Positions 42,074 through 50,892 of a stretch of DNA of 64,000 nucleotides are shown one piece after another. The stretch spans positions 1 through 64,000 of the forward strand of contig JAYRJL010000007.1 of the NCBI GenBank assembly GCA_041906305.1, given 5' to 3'. A program made the translations under genes and the position numbers. Position 1 is the first letter of the stretch, and every line of letters starts with the position of its first letter. The notes below the pieces were generated by a model, which saw only the letters and a program-made list of their open reading frames with translations, made no database searches and had not been told where the DNA came from. This stretch comes from SHVZ01 sp041906305 (GTDB taxonomy: Bacteria > Pseudomonadota > Alphaproteobacteria > SHVZ01).

Positions 42074-43072
42074 CTACTCGGCGAGATGACAGGCGGCCTG
42101 GCGGCTCGGCCCCATCGGCCGAAGCTGCGGCTGTTCCTGGCGGCAGCGATCGGTCGCCAACGTGCAGCGCGGATGGAAATGACAGCCCGCCGGCGGCGAC
42201 AGGGGCGACGGCAGCTCTCCCGCGATCGGACGAAACGCGCGACGGCCTTCGCGGTGCCGGTTGAGCCGGGGGATGCTGGTCAGCAGCGCCTGGGTGTAGG
42301 GATGCTTCGGTGTCGCATAGATCTCCGCCGCCGGCCCGATCTCGACAATGCGCCCGAGATACATGATCGCGACGCGGTCGCTCAGGTGGCGCACGACGCC
42401 GAGGTCGTGGCTGATGAAGATCGCGGTAAGGCTCAGCGCACGGCGGAGATCGAGGAACAGGTTCAGCACCTGCGCCTGGATCGAGACGTCGAGCGAGGCG
42501 ACCGGTTCGTCGCAGATCAGGAGGTCAGGCTTCATCGCCAGCGCGCGGGCGATCGCGATCCGCTGGCGCTGGCCGCCCGAGAACTGGTGCGGGAACCGTG
42601 ACGCGTAGGAGGGATCTAGGCCGACGCGGGATAGCTGCTCGGCGGCGTACGCCCGAGCGCCCGAGCGGTCGACGAGGCCGTGAGCGAGCGGGCCTTCGGC
42701 GATCGCATCGCCGATCCGCCGACGCGGATTCAGCGAGGCGAACGGGTCCTGGAACACTGTCTGGACGCGCGTCGTCAGCTTCTCGTGCCGGCCGCTCTCC
42801 GACATCACGGGCTGGCCGTCGAGCCGAGCGGTGCCCGATGTCGGCGGCAGGATGCCGGCGGCAATTCTCCCCAGGGTCGACTTGCCGCAGCCGGACTCGC
42901 CGACCAAGCCGAGGGTCTCGCCGCGCACCACCGACAGCGACACGTTCTCGACCGCGCGCACCTCGCGCGTGTCGATCGCGGTGCCGAGCTTCGCCGCGAT
43001 CCGGTCGCCGAGCGAGATCTTGCGGCTGAACCGCTTCGAGATGCCGTCGAGCTCGAGGAGGGCAGGGCTCAT
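42074..43072 (-). CDS. Dpp/Opp-type ABC transporter ATP-binding protein (DppF-like), cluster 1
   Basis: The 332-aa ATPase has Walker A GESGCGKST, signature SGGQRQR, Walker B LLICDEP and a His switch (FISHD). The Opp C-terminal domain has the Fe-S-type cysteines in CHFHPRC. It couples ATP hydrolysis to peptide or related substrate import. The start ATG 43072 overlaps the upstream ATPase stop (ATGA). Confidence 0.93.
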   Translation of the reverse strand: MSPALLELDGISKRFSRKISLGDRIAAKLGTAIDTREVRAVENVSLSVVRGETLGLVGESGCGKSTLGRIAAGILPPTSGTARLDGQPVMSESGRHEKLTTRVQTVFQDPFASLNPRRRIGDAIAEGPLAHGLVDRSGARAYAAEQLSRVGLDPSYASRFPHQFSGGQRQRIAIARALAMKPDLLICDEPVASLDVSIQAQVLNLFLDLRRALSLTAIFISHDLGVVRHLSDRVAIMYLGRIVEIGPAAEIYATPKHPYTQALLTSIPRLNRHREGRRAFRPIAGELPSPLSPPAGCHFHPRCTLATDRCRQEQPQLRPMGPSRQAACHLAE

Positions 43073-44037
43073 GCCGCCTCCAGCGGGTGCACGCAGCGCG
43101 CCGAGCGGCCGGCACCGAGATCGGCGATCTCCGGCATCGTCTCGCAGGCCCGATCGGCACGGCTGCAGCGGGCGCGGAAGGCGCAGCCTGGCGGCAGGTC
43201 GACCAGGGCCGGGATGCTGCCGGGTATCTGCGCGAGCTTTTCGCCTGGCTTCGCTTCGCCGGGCACGGAGTCGAGCAGGCCGCGCGTGTAGGGGTGCCTC
43301 GGTTCGGCCAGCACCTCTTCGGCGGGGCCGGCCTCGACGATGCGACCGGCGTACATGACCGCGATGTCGTGGGCGAGGCTCGAGACGACGGCGAGGTCGT
43401 GGGTGATCCACACCAGCGCCACGCCGGTCTGATCGCAGAGCCGCTGCATCTCCTGCAGGATCTGGCTCTGGATCGAGACGTCGAGCGCGGTGGTCGGCTC
43501 GTCGGCGACGATCACCGAGGGGGAGTGGAGAAGGGCGATCGCGATCGCGACTCGCTGGCGCATGCCGCCGGAAAGCTGGTGCGGATATGCGGCGAGGCAC
43601 TGCTCAGGTGCGGGCAGGCCGACCGTGCCGAGGGCGGCCAGCGAGCGTTGGCGGACCGCATCGACGGATAACGTCTCGTGCGCGCGGAGCGCCATCGACA
43701 TCTGGGTCCCGACCTTGAGCACCGGGTTCAGCGTCATCATCGGATCCTGGAAGATCATTGCGATCTTCCGGCCGCGAACGCGCCTGGCGGCGTCACGGTC
43801 GAGACCGACCAGCTCCTGGCCGTCGAGCCTGACCGAACCTTCCACGATGCGGCCGGGGAGGTCGATGAGGCCCAGGATCGAAAGCCCGGTCACGCTCTTG
43901 CCCGATCCGGACTCGCCGACCAGGCCGAGCACACGACCACGCTGGATCGAGAGATCGACGCCGTCGACGGCCTTCACCACCCCGTTGCGGGTGAAGAAGT
44001 GGGTCTTGAGGCCCCGAACCTCGAGCGCCGCGATCAT
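43069..44037 (-). CDS. Dpp/Opp-type ABC transporter ATP-binding protein (DppD-like), cluster 1
   Basis: The 322-aa ATPase shows Walker A GESGSGKS, signature LSGGMRQR, Walker B VIVADEP with TTALDVSIQ, and an oligopeptide C-terminal domain (CAFRARCSRADRAC). It pairs with the DppF-like subunit. ATGA overlaps exist on both sides. Confidence 0.93.
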   Translation of the reverse strand: MIAALEVRGLKTHFFTRNGVVKAVDGVDLSIQRGRVLGLVGESGSGKSVTGLSILGLIDLPGRIVEGSVRLDGQELVGLDRDAARRVRGRKIAMIFQDPMMTLNPVLKVGTQMSMALRAHETLSVDAVRQRSLAALGTVGLPAPEQCLAAYPHQLSGGMRQRVAIAIALLHSPSVIVADEPTTALDVSIQSQILQEMQRLCDQTGVALVWITHDLAVVSSLAHDIAVMYAGRIVEAGPAEEVLAEPRHPYTRGLLDSVPGEAKPGEKLAQIPGSIPALVDLPPGCAFRARCSRADRACETMPEIADLGAGRSARCVHPLEAA

Positions 44038-44915
44038 CGCTGCAATCTCGGATTCAGCTGGTCGCGGATCTGGTCGCCCACCAGGTTGATCGCGAGGATC
44101 AGGACGATCAGCGCGATGCCGGGGTAGATCGAGATCCAGTAGCGGCCGGACAGCATGTACTGGAAGCCGTTCGAGATCAGCATGCCGAGCGAGGGATGCG
44201 TGACCGGAAGGCCCATGCCGAGGAAGGAGAGCGTCGCCTCGAGCGCGATCGCGTTGGCGATCTGCACGGTGGCGACCACGATCAGCGGCGGCATGCAGTT
44301 CGGCAGGATGTGGCGGAAGACGACCACGCGCGAGGTGAGCGGGGTCGAGAGCGCCGCCTCCACGTATTCCTTGGCGCGCTCGGCGATGGCGGCGCCGTGC
44401 GCCGTGCGCGCGAAGTAGGCATATTGCGAGGCGACCAGTGCCGCCGTCAGCTGCCACTTGCCCTGGCCGAGCATCGCCGAGATCACGAGGGCCAGCAGGA
44501 TCGCCGGGAAGGAGAGCTGCAAGTCGATGAAGCGCATGATCAGCGCCTCGATGCGGCCGCCGGCGAAGGCAGCGACGGTCCCGAGGGCGCCGCCGATGAC
44601 GAAAGCGACGGTGCCGGCCGTGAGGCCGATCTGGATCGAGATGCGGAGACCGTAGAGGATAGCCGACCACACGTCGCGACCCTGGGCATCGGTGCCGAGG
44701 AGATGGACATAGCCGCCGCTGCCGACGTGACCCGGCGGCCGGCGGGCGTCGCTCAGGACCAGCTTGCCGATGTCATAGGGATCCTGCGGGGTGAAGAGCG
44801 GGGCGAAGACCGCGGCGCCGACCACCAGAATCACGACACCGAGGGCGACCAGCGCCAGGCGGTTTTCGGCGAATTCGCGCCAGAAGCGGATGAAGGGCGA
44901 GGCGTCGCGGCGCAT
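44034..44915 (-). CDS. Dpp/Opp-type ABC transporter permease (DppC-like), cluster 1
   Basis: The 293-aa inner membrane protein has about six helices. Its EAA-type coupling loop reads EAALSTPLTSRVVVFRHILPN. The N-terminal part carries the usual DppC periplasmic loop with LGTDAQGRDVWS. It overlaps the DppB-like gene by one base (TGATG). Confidence 0.93.
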   Translation of the reverse strand: MRRDASPFIRFWREFAENRLALVALGVVILVVGAAVFAPLFTPQDPYDIGKLVLSDARRPPGHVGSGGYVHLLGTDAQGRDVWSAILYGLRISIQIGLTAGTVAFVIGGALGTVAAFAGGRIEALIMRFIDLQLSFPAILLALVISAMLGQGKWQLTAALVASQYAYFARTAHGAAIAERAKEYVEAALSTPLTSRVVVFRHILPNCMPPLIVVATVQIANAIALEATLSFLGMGLPVTHPSLGMLISNGFQYMLSGRYWISIYPGIALIVLILAINLVGDQIRDQLNPRLQR

Positions 44916-45886
44916 CAGGTCCGCCCGGTGCGCACGCGCGGGTCGAGCGCCGCGTAGGCGACGTCGACCGCGAAATTGATCATGATGAAGAGGAAGGCAA
45001 CCAGCATCAGGTACGCCACCATCACCGGCCGGTCGAGCGACTGGATCGAGTCGATGATGAGCTTGCCGAGGCCGGGCCAGGAGAAGATCGTCTCGGTCAC
45101 CACCGCGAAGGCGAGCGTCGCCGCGAGCTCGAGGCCGAAGATGGTGACGAGCGGGATGGAGATGTTCTTCAGCACGTGCCCGAAGATCACCTTCCCGTCG
45201 GACAGGCCCTGGGCGCGCGCGAAGCGCACGTAGTCGGAGAGCATCGCCTCCCGCATGCCGGCACGCGCCATCCGGATCATCAGCGCCAGGCGGAAGAGGG
45301 ATAGCGTGAGCGCGGGAAGCACCAGGTGGGTCCAGCCGTTGAGGGTGAACACGCTCCACTGCACGCCCATGATCTCGACAGTGTCGCCGCGGCCGCCCGC
45401 AGGCAGCCAGCGTAGCTCGACGGCGAAAAGCAGGATCAGCAGCAGGCCGACCCAGAAGGTCGGGACCGAGAAGCCGATGACCGAAAGGCCCATGATGGTG
45501 CGCGAGCCGGCACTGTTGGGGCGATAACCGGCATACATGCCGAGCGGCACGCCGATCACGGTCGCGCCGACGACTGCCGCCAGCGTCAGCTCAAGCGTCG
45601 CCGGAAGCCGCGACAGGATCAGGTCCAGCACCGGCATGTTGAAGACGAAGGAACGGCCGAAGTCGCCGTGGATCAGCGTGTTGGCGAAGTTGAGGTACTG
45701 GCGCCAGAGCGGCTGGTCGAAGCCGTAGCGGCGGATGGTGTCGAGGCGGATGTCCTGGGTCGCGTCGGGGGCGATCAGCACGTCGATCGGATTGCCGATC
45801 GCGAAGACGCCGCAGAAGACCAGCACCGAGATGACCGCCATCACAACGGCGGCCTGCAGCAGGCGCTGGATCAGGAATCCGAGCAT
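44915..45886 (-). CDS. Dpp/Opp-type ABC transporter permease (DppB-like), cluster 1
   Basis: This 323-aa permease has six helices, the N-terminal MLGFLIQRLLQA start typical of DppB, and the coupling loop FARAQGLSDGKVIFGHVLKN. It is 28 bp downstream of the creatininase-like gene, in the same operon. Confidence 0.94.
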   Translation of the reverse strand: MLGFLIQRLLQAAVVMAVISVLVFCGVFAIGNPIDVLIAPDATQDIRLDTIRRYGFDQPLWRQYLNFANTLIHGDFGRSFVFNMPVLDLILSRLPATLELTLAAVVGATVIGVPLGMYAGYRPNSAGSRTIMGLSVIGFSVPTFWVGLLLILLFAVELRWLPAGGRGDTVEIMGVQWSVFTLNGWTHLVLPALTLSLFRLALMIRMARAGMREAMLSDYVRFARAQGLSDGKVIFGHVLKNISIPLVTIFGLELAATLAFAVVTETIFSWPGLGKLIIDSIQSLDRPVMVAYLMLVAFLFIMINFAVDVAYAALDPRVRTGRT

Positions 45887-45914
45887 CGCGGGGAGGCCGC
45901 CGCCGGTCCGGGGC

Positions 45915-46616
45915 TCAGTTCCAGTTCCGGTCGATCACGTCGCGTGTCTCCTCGACCGCGACCTGCCACAGCGCCAGCACCTCGTTGTCCGAGCGCTCGT
46001 AGCGGCCGTGGAAATTGCCGTCGCCGACGATTCTGCGCACCTCGGCCGGGTTGGCGATCCCCATGCGCTCGAGATCGGCGCGCGGCTTCGCCTCCTTCGG
46101 CGGCGTCACGCCGGCGACGCGCGTCCAGGGAAAGTTCTCCATCCAGCTCGCATGGCTCGCGGCGGGATCGATCTCCTGCACCTTGGCCCAGGTCTTCGGC
46201 GCGTTGTACCAGTTGTGGAACTTGACCTTGGCGTCGCGGCGCTTGCCCATCCATTCCTTGAGCAGGCCCTGCACCGGTGAGTTCCCGCCGTGGCCGTTGA
46301 CCGTGACGATGCGCCGGAAACCCGACTGATAAAGGCTCTCGAGGATGTCCTCGATCAGCGACATGTAGGTCGTCACGCGCAGCGAGACGGTGCCCGGAAA
46401 GTCGGAGAAGTAGGGGGTGAGGCCGAAGGGGACCGCCGGGTAGACCGGGACCTCGAGCGGTTCGGCCGCATCGACGGAAACCTTCTCGGAAAGGATCTGG
46501 TCGACGCAGAGGCTGAGATAGGCGTGCTGCTCGACGCTGCCCAACGGCAGGACGCAGCGGTCGTCGCGTTTCACCCGCTCTTCGACCTGCATCCAGGTCA
46601 TGTCGGCGATGCGCAT
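45915..46616 (-). CDS. creatininase-family amidohydrolase
   Basis: This 233-aa protein has the family metal motifs: GSVEQHAYLSLCVD supplies the Glu, His and Asp ligands, and VNGHGGN supplies a further His. Creatininases and related enzymes open cyclic amides or hydrolyse formamides such as those in flavin or mycofactocin paths. In this setting with a peptide importer and D-aminopeptidase, an amide or lactam substrate is likely but unidentified. ATG 46616 is chosen over upstream starts because GGGGGAGG precedes it. It is divergent from marR. Confidence 0.87.
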   Translation of the reverse strand: MRIADMTWMQVEERVKRDDRCVLPLGSVEQHAYLSLCVDQILSEKVSVDAAEPLEVPVYPAVPFGLTPYFSDFPGTVSLRVTTYMSLIEDILESLYQSGFRRIVTVNGHGGNSPVQGLLKEWMGKRRDAKVKFHNWYNAPKTWAKVQEIDPAASHASWMENFPWTRVAGVTPPKEAKPRADLERMGIANPAEVRRIVGDGNFHGRYERSDNEVLALWQVAVEETRDVIDRNWN

Positions 46617-46673
46617 CGGTGGCCTCCCCCGGCTCTTGAAGAGGACCTTGACCGACACCCGCAAACGTCGTCA

Positions 46674-46689
46674 AGTTCCATCTGGAACT
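46674..46689. promoter_or_regulatory. 16-bp palindrome, probable MarR operator
   Basis: AGTTCCATCTGGAACT is a palindrome with 7-bp arms and a 2-bp centre, placed in the divergent gap between the creatininase-dpp operon and marR. Size and position fit a MarR-family binding site controlling both directions. Confidence 0.6.
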
Positions 46690-46708
46690 ATTCACAGGGG
46701 GAGGCGGG

Positions 46709-47251
46709 GTGCCTGACTCGGGCCCGATGAACCGGAGCCGCGCCGCGGAGGCCGATGCCTTCGCCGATGCCGCCATTCATCCGCTGATCGCGACCAAGCT
46801 CTGGGAAAACCCGTGCTGGTTCTCCTTCCGCATCAACTATCTGTCGCTGCGCTTCAACGGGCCAGTCTACGGGCGTATCGCCGAGCGCCACGACCTCTCA
46901 CGGCCGGAATACCTGGTGCTCTATTCATTGTCGCTGCGCGACGGCATCGCCGCCCAGGACATCTGCGACACCGCCGGCTTCCCGAAGAACACGATCAGCC
47001 GCGCGATTCACAAGCTGGTGAAGCGCAAGCTGATCCGCCGCGCGCTGGATGCGAGGGACCGGCGCAGCTTCGTCCTGCACCTGACCGCCGAGGCCCGCCG
47101 CATTCTCGCCGAGAGCGTGCCGCCCATGGTCGCTCACGAACGGCGGATGCTTTCCGAGCTCACCCAAAGCGAGCAGCAGACATTGTCCAAGCTGCTCGCG
47201 AAGCTTGTCGTCGACTCGCCGAACTGGCCCATCGAAGAAAACAGGGAGTAA
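46709..47251 (+). CDS. MarR-family transcriptional regulator
   Basis: The 180-aa protein has the winged-helix core with CDTAGFPKNTISRAIHKLVKRKLIRR and the wing DARDRRSFVLHLTAEAR. It starts at GTG 46709, just after AGGGGGAGG; ATG 46727 is the alternative. It is divergent from the creatininase-dpp operon and followed 4 bp later by the solute-binding protein gene, so it most likely regulates the whole cluster. Confidence 0.9.
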   Translation: MPDSGPMNRSRAAEADAFADAAIHPLIATKLWENPCWFSFRINYLSLRFNGPVYGRIAERHDLSRPEYLVLYSLSLRDGIAAQDICDTAGFPKNTISRAIHKLVKRKLIRRALDARDRRSFVLHLTAEARRILAESVPPMVAHERRMLSELTQSEQQTLSKLLAKLVVDSPNWPIEENRE

Positions 47252-47255
47252 CAAC

Positions 47256-48845
47256 ATGCTCATGCGCAAACTGGGCGTAGGCACCGCGATCGTCGCCGGT
47301 GCGCTGTCCTATGCGTCGCTGCCGTCGCTGGCGCAGACGCTGAACATCGGCGTGCGCGCCGGACCGGAATCGATCGATCCACACTTCACCGCCACCGGCA
47401 CGCATGCCGAGGCGCTGAAGCACGTCTTCGATACGCTGACCTGGTCTGGCGACGGGCTCGAGATCGAGCCGCGCCTCGCCGAGAGCTGGAAGGCGGTCGA
47501 CAACACGACCTGGGAGTTCAAGCTCCGCAAGGGCGTCAAGTTCCACGACGGCTCGGACTTCACCGCCGAGGACGTCAAGTTCTCGATCGAGCGGATTCCG
47601 AAGGTGACCGGCGCCAATCCGCTGACCATCTATGTCCGCCGCGTGCAGGCGGTGGAGATCCCGGATCCCTTTACGGTCCGCATCAAGACCGACGGCCCGG
47701 CCCCGAACCTGCCGAACGACTTCATCCGCCTGTTCATCGTCTCCTCGAAGGCGGCGGCAGGTCTCGACAAGGACTCGTCCAACCCGGCGTTCAACTCGGG
47801 AAAGGCCGCGATCGGCACCGGACCCTACAAGTTCGTGTCGTGGACGCCGAAGGAGCAGCTGGTCCTCGACCGCTTCGACGGGTTCTGGGGTCCGAAGGAG
47901 CCGTGGGCGCGCCATGTGCGCAAGGAGCTGCCGAACGACGCGGCCCGCGTCGCCCAGCTCAAGGCCGGCCAGATCGACCTGATCGTTCGCGTGCCGGCGA
48001 CCGACGTCGAGACGCTCAAGCGCGACCCGAAGCTCAGCGTCGTCACCGTCGACAGCGTCTATGTCTTCAACATGGAGCTCGACATGCGGGACAAGCCCCC
48101 GCAGGTCACCGCCAAGGACGGCTCGGCGCTGGCGAAGAACCCGATCCAGGATCCGCGCGTGCGCGAGGCGATCGACCTCGCGATCGACAGGAAGGCGCTC
48201 GCCGAGATCGCGATGGAAGGCCTCGGCAAGCCGCAGAACCAGCTGGTGACGCCCAGCATCTTCGGCTATTCGAAGAAGCTGCCGGAGCGGAAGTACGACC
48301 CGGCCGCGGCGAAGAAGCTGCTGGCGGATGCCGGATACCCGAACGGCTTCAAGGTGACATTCAGCTTCACCAACGACCGCCTGCCGGGCGACCGCCAGGT
48401 CGGCACCTCGATCGCCCAGATGCTGGCGGCGGTCGGGATCGACGCGCAGGCCAACGCCCAGCCGGGCGCCGTCTTCTTCCCGGCGCGTTCGCGCGGCGAG
48501 TTCTCGATGTCGATGTCGGGCTGGGGCACGCTGACCGGCGAGTCCCACTACACGCTGTCGTCGATCGCGCACTCGAACGATCCGGAAAAGAAGTTCGGTG
48601 CGTTCAACGTGCACGCCTACAAGAACCCGGTCATGGACAAGCTGATCCAGGACGCCGCGGTCGAGATGGACGAGGGCAAGCGCCGTTCGCTCCTCGAGCA
48701 GGCCAACGAGCTGCTCGCGGTCGACCGTCCGCGCCTGCCGCTGGTCGCGGTCGGCTCGGCCTGGGCGATGCAGAAGGACAAGGTCACGATCAAGCCACGC
48801 GTCGACGAAGACACGCTAGCGATGAACATCAAGCCGGCGAAGTAG
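47256..48845 (+). CDS. ABC transporter solute-binding protein, family 5, cluster 1
   Basis: This 529-aa periplasmic precursor has a signal peptide (about residues 1-27, ending SLAQT) and the family 5 pattern (PESIDPHF, LAESWKAVDNTTWEF, FHDGSDFTAEDVKFSIER). Family 5 proteins bind peptides, opines and some glycosides. Its permease and ATPase genes are on the opposite strand beyond marR. The ribosome site AGGGAG lies in the end of marR. A strong terminator follows. Confidence 0.95.
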   Translation: MLMRKLGVGTAIVAGALSYASLPSLAQTLNIGVRAGPESIDPHFTATGTHAEALKHVFDTLTWSGDGLEIEPRLAESWKAVDNTTWEFKLRKGVKFHDGSDFTAEDVKFSIERIPKVTGANPLTIYVRRVQAVEIPDPFTVRIKTDGPAPNLPNDFIRLFIVSSKAAAGLDKDSSNPAFNSGKAAIGTGPYKFVSWTPKEQLVLDRFDGFWGPKEPWARHVRKELPNDAARVAQLKAGQIDLIVRVPATDVETLKRDPKLSVVTVDSVYVFNMELDMRDKPPQVTAKDGSALAKNPIQDPRVREAIDLAIDRKALAEIAMEGLGKPQNQLVTPSIFGYSKKLPERKYDPAAAKKLLADAGYPNGFKVTFSFTNDRLPGDRQVGTSIAQMLAAVGIDAQANAQPGAVFFPARSRGEFSMSMSGWGTLTGESHYTLSSIAHSNDPEKKFGAFNVHAYKNPVMDKLIQDAAVEMDEGKRRSLLEQANELLAVDRPRLPLVAVGSAWAMQKDKVTIKPRVDEDTLAMNIKPAK

Positions 48846-48867
48846 GCCGGCTCGAACCCAAGGGGAT

Positions 48868-48900
48868 CGGTGGCGCCGGAGACGGCGCCACCGTTTTTTT
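48868..48900 (+). terminator. Rho-independent terminator after the solute-binding protein gene
   Basis: A 10-bp perfect stem (48868-48877 with 48884-48893), a GGAGAC loop, and seven T residues form a textbook terminator. The next start codon is only 4 bp after the T run, so the hairpin also occupies the ribosome-entry region of the downstream gene. Confidence 0.9.
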
Positions 48901-48904
48901 GAAG

Positions 48905-49855
48905 ATGACCAACATCGCGATCGGCATACACGGCGGCTGCGGCACGCTCGCAAGGGAGCTGCTGAGCGAGACGGACTGGGCCGAGACTCGTCAGCACCTT
49001 GCGGACTCGCTCAAGGCCGGCTGGGCGATCCTGCAGAAGGGCGGCCGTTCGGTCGAGGCGGTCGAGGCCGCCGTCGTCGTCATGGAGAACAGCCCGCATT
49101 TCAATGCAGGTCACGGTGCGGCGCTGACCGAGAACTCGGACCACGAGCTCGATGCCTCGATCATGGATGGCGCCACGCTCGGCGCCGGCGCGATCTGTGC
49201 CGTCCGTACGATCCGCAACCCGATCAAGGCCGCGCGCGCGGTCATGGAGAGGTCGGACCTGCTGCTGATCACCGGGCAGCCGGCCGACGACTTCGCCAAG
49301 CGTGTCGGGCTCGAGATCGTTCCCAACAGCTACTTCACCACCCAGCGCCGCGTCGACGCATTGGCGTCCCTCAAGGCGAAGGCGGCGCGCCAGGAGATCG
49401 CACAAGCGAGCGAGGCCGAACGCCACGGCACCGTGGGATCGGTCGCGCTCGATGCGAAGGGCAACCTCGCCGCGGCGACCTCGACCGGCGGCTTCAACAA
49501 CAAGCCGGCCGGCCGTGTCGGCGACTCGCCGATCATCGGCGCCGGCACTTACGCCGCGAACGGCAGTTGCGCCGTCTCCTGCACCGGCATGGGCGAGGTG
49601 TTCATCAAGCGGGTCGCGGCCTATGACGTCTCGGCCAGGATGCGCTATGCTGGCGCGGGGCTCCGCGAGGCGGCGGACGCGGTGATATCGGCGGTCGGCT
49701 CCCACAAGATCGGTGCCGGCCTCGTCTCGGTCGATGCCGCAGGCCACGTCTACGCACCGTTCAACACGCTCGGCATGGCGCGCGGCTGGATCGAGGCCAA
49801 CGGCAGGGTCTTCGTCGCGACCCATCAGGACGTCCACGAAATGGGGACCGCGTGA
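48905..49855 (+). CDS. isoaspartyl peptidase/L-asparaginase (Ntn-hydrolase)
   Basis: The 316-aa precursor self-cleaves before the nucleophile Thr176 in the motif HGTVGSVALD. The first half has GIHGGCG and HFNAGHGAALT, and the second half GEVFIKRVAAYDV. The family hydrolyses isoaspartyl dipeptides and asparagine. It lies between the solute-binding protein and the ketopantoate-reductase-like gene, with a GTGA overlap to the latter. No normal ribosome site is visible because a terminator directly precedes it. Confidence 0.9.
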   Translation: MTNIAIGIHGGCGTLARELLSETDWAETRQHLADSLKAGWAILQKGGRSVEAVEAAVVVMENSPHFNAGHGAALTENSDHELDASIMDGATLGAGAICAVRTIRNPIKAARAVMERSDLLLITGQPADDFAKRVGLEIVPNSYFTTQRRVDALASLKAKAARQEIAQASEAERHGTVGSVALDAKGNLAAATSTGGFNNKPAGRVGDSPIIGAGTYAANGSCAVSCTGMGEVFIKRVAAYDVSARMRYAGAGLREAADAVISAVGSHKIGAGLVSVDAAGHVYAPFNTLGMARGWIEANGRVFVATHQDVHEMGTA

Positions 49856-50892
49856 GCGACGAGCCGATCCTCATCTGGGGCGCGGGCGCGATCGGCGGCA
49901 CGCTCGCAGCCTGGTGGGCGCGGGCGGGCGTGCCGGTCCTCGCGGTCGACATCCAGCGCGACCATGTCGAGGCCTTGCGGACCACCGGCCTCGCGATCGA
50001 GGGACCAGTCGACGCCTTCACCCAGGTCGTGCCGGCGAAAACGCCGGATGAGCTGACCGGCGTCTACCGGCGTGTCGTGCTGGCGGTGAAGGCGCAGCAG
50101 ACCGAAGGGGCCGTCGACGCGCTGGCGCGCCATGTGGCGCATGACGGCTTTGTGCTCTCGGCGCAGAACGGGCTCAACGAGGTGGTGATCGCGCGCAAGC
50201 TCGGCGACGAGCGCACCATGGGTTGTTTCGTCAACTATTCCGGCGACCTGCACGGTCCCGGCTGCATCATGCTCGGCAGCCGCGGCTCCGTGGTGGTGGG
50301 CGAGATCGACGGATCGATCCGCGAGCGCACACGGGCCATGCACGCGCTGCTGCAAGTCTTCGAGCCGGACGCCAAGCTGACCGACAACATCTGGGGGCAG
50401 CTTTGGGGCAAGATCGCCTACAGCGCCATGCTGTTCGCGACCTCGCTGAACCACGACTCCATGGCCGACAACTTCGCCGACGTGGCGCGCTTTCCCGCCT
50501 TCGATCGCTTAGGCAGGGAAGTGATCGCCGTCGCCATGGCTCGCGGCGTGACGCCGCTCGGCTTCGGTGGGTTCGACCCGAACGTCTTCGCGCCTGGCGC
50601 GGGAGAAGCAGGCGCGCGTACGGCGATCGCCTGGCTGGTCGAGTTCAACCGCGCTTCGGCCAAGACCCACTCCGGCGTCTATCGCGATCTCGCCGTGCAC
50701 AGGCGCCGGACCGCGGTCGATCCGCAGATCGGGCAGGTCGCCGATCTCGGCCGCGAGAAGGGGATCGATACGCCGGCGCTCCGCAAGCTGGTCGAGCTGA
50801 TCCACGACATCGAGGATGGTCGCCGCCCGCAGTCGCGCGAGACCCTGAAGCCCCTGATCGACGTCGCGCTCGCCGCCGCCCCGATCCGCTAG
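49852..50892 (+). CDS. ketopantoate reductase (ApbA/PanE) family oxidoreductase
   Basis: The 346-aa protein has an N-terminal NADP Rossmann motif WGAGAIGGTLAAWWAR and the family segments AVKAQQT, SAQNGLNE and GKIAYSAMLFATSL. True PanE makes pantoate; the catabolic neighbourhood suggests reduction of another 2-keto compound. It starts at GTG 49852. Its TAG stop shares CTAG (50889-50892) with the convergent dioxygenase gene. Confidence 0.87.
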   Translation: MSDEPILIWGAGAIGGTLAAWWARAGVPVLAVDIQRDHVEALRTTGLAIEGPVDAFTQVVPAKTPDELTGVYRRVVLAVKAQQTEGAVDALARHVAHDGFVLSAQNGLNEVVIARKLGDERTMGCFVNYSGDLHGPGCIMLGSRGSVVVGEIDGSIRERTRAMHALLQVFEPDAKLTDNIWGQLWGKIAYSAMLFATSLNHDSMADNFADVARFPAFDRLGREVIAVAMARGVTPLGFGGFDPNVFAPGAGEAGARTAIAWLVEFNRASAKTHSGVYRDLAVHRRRTAVDPQIGQVADLGREKGIDTPALRKLVELIHDIEDGRRPQSRETLKPLIDVALAAAPIR

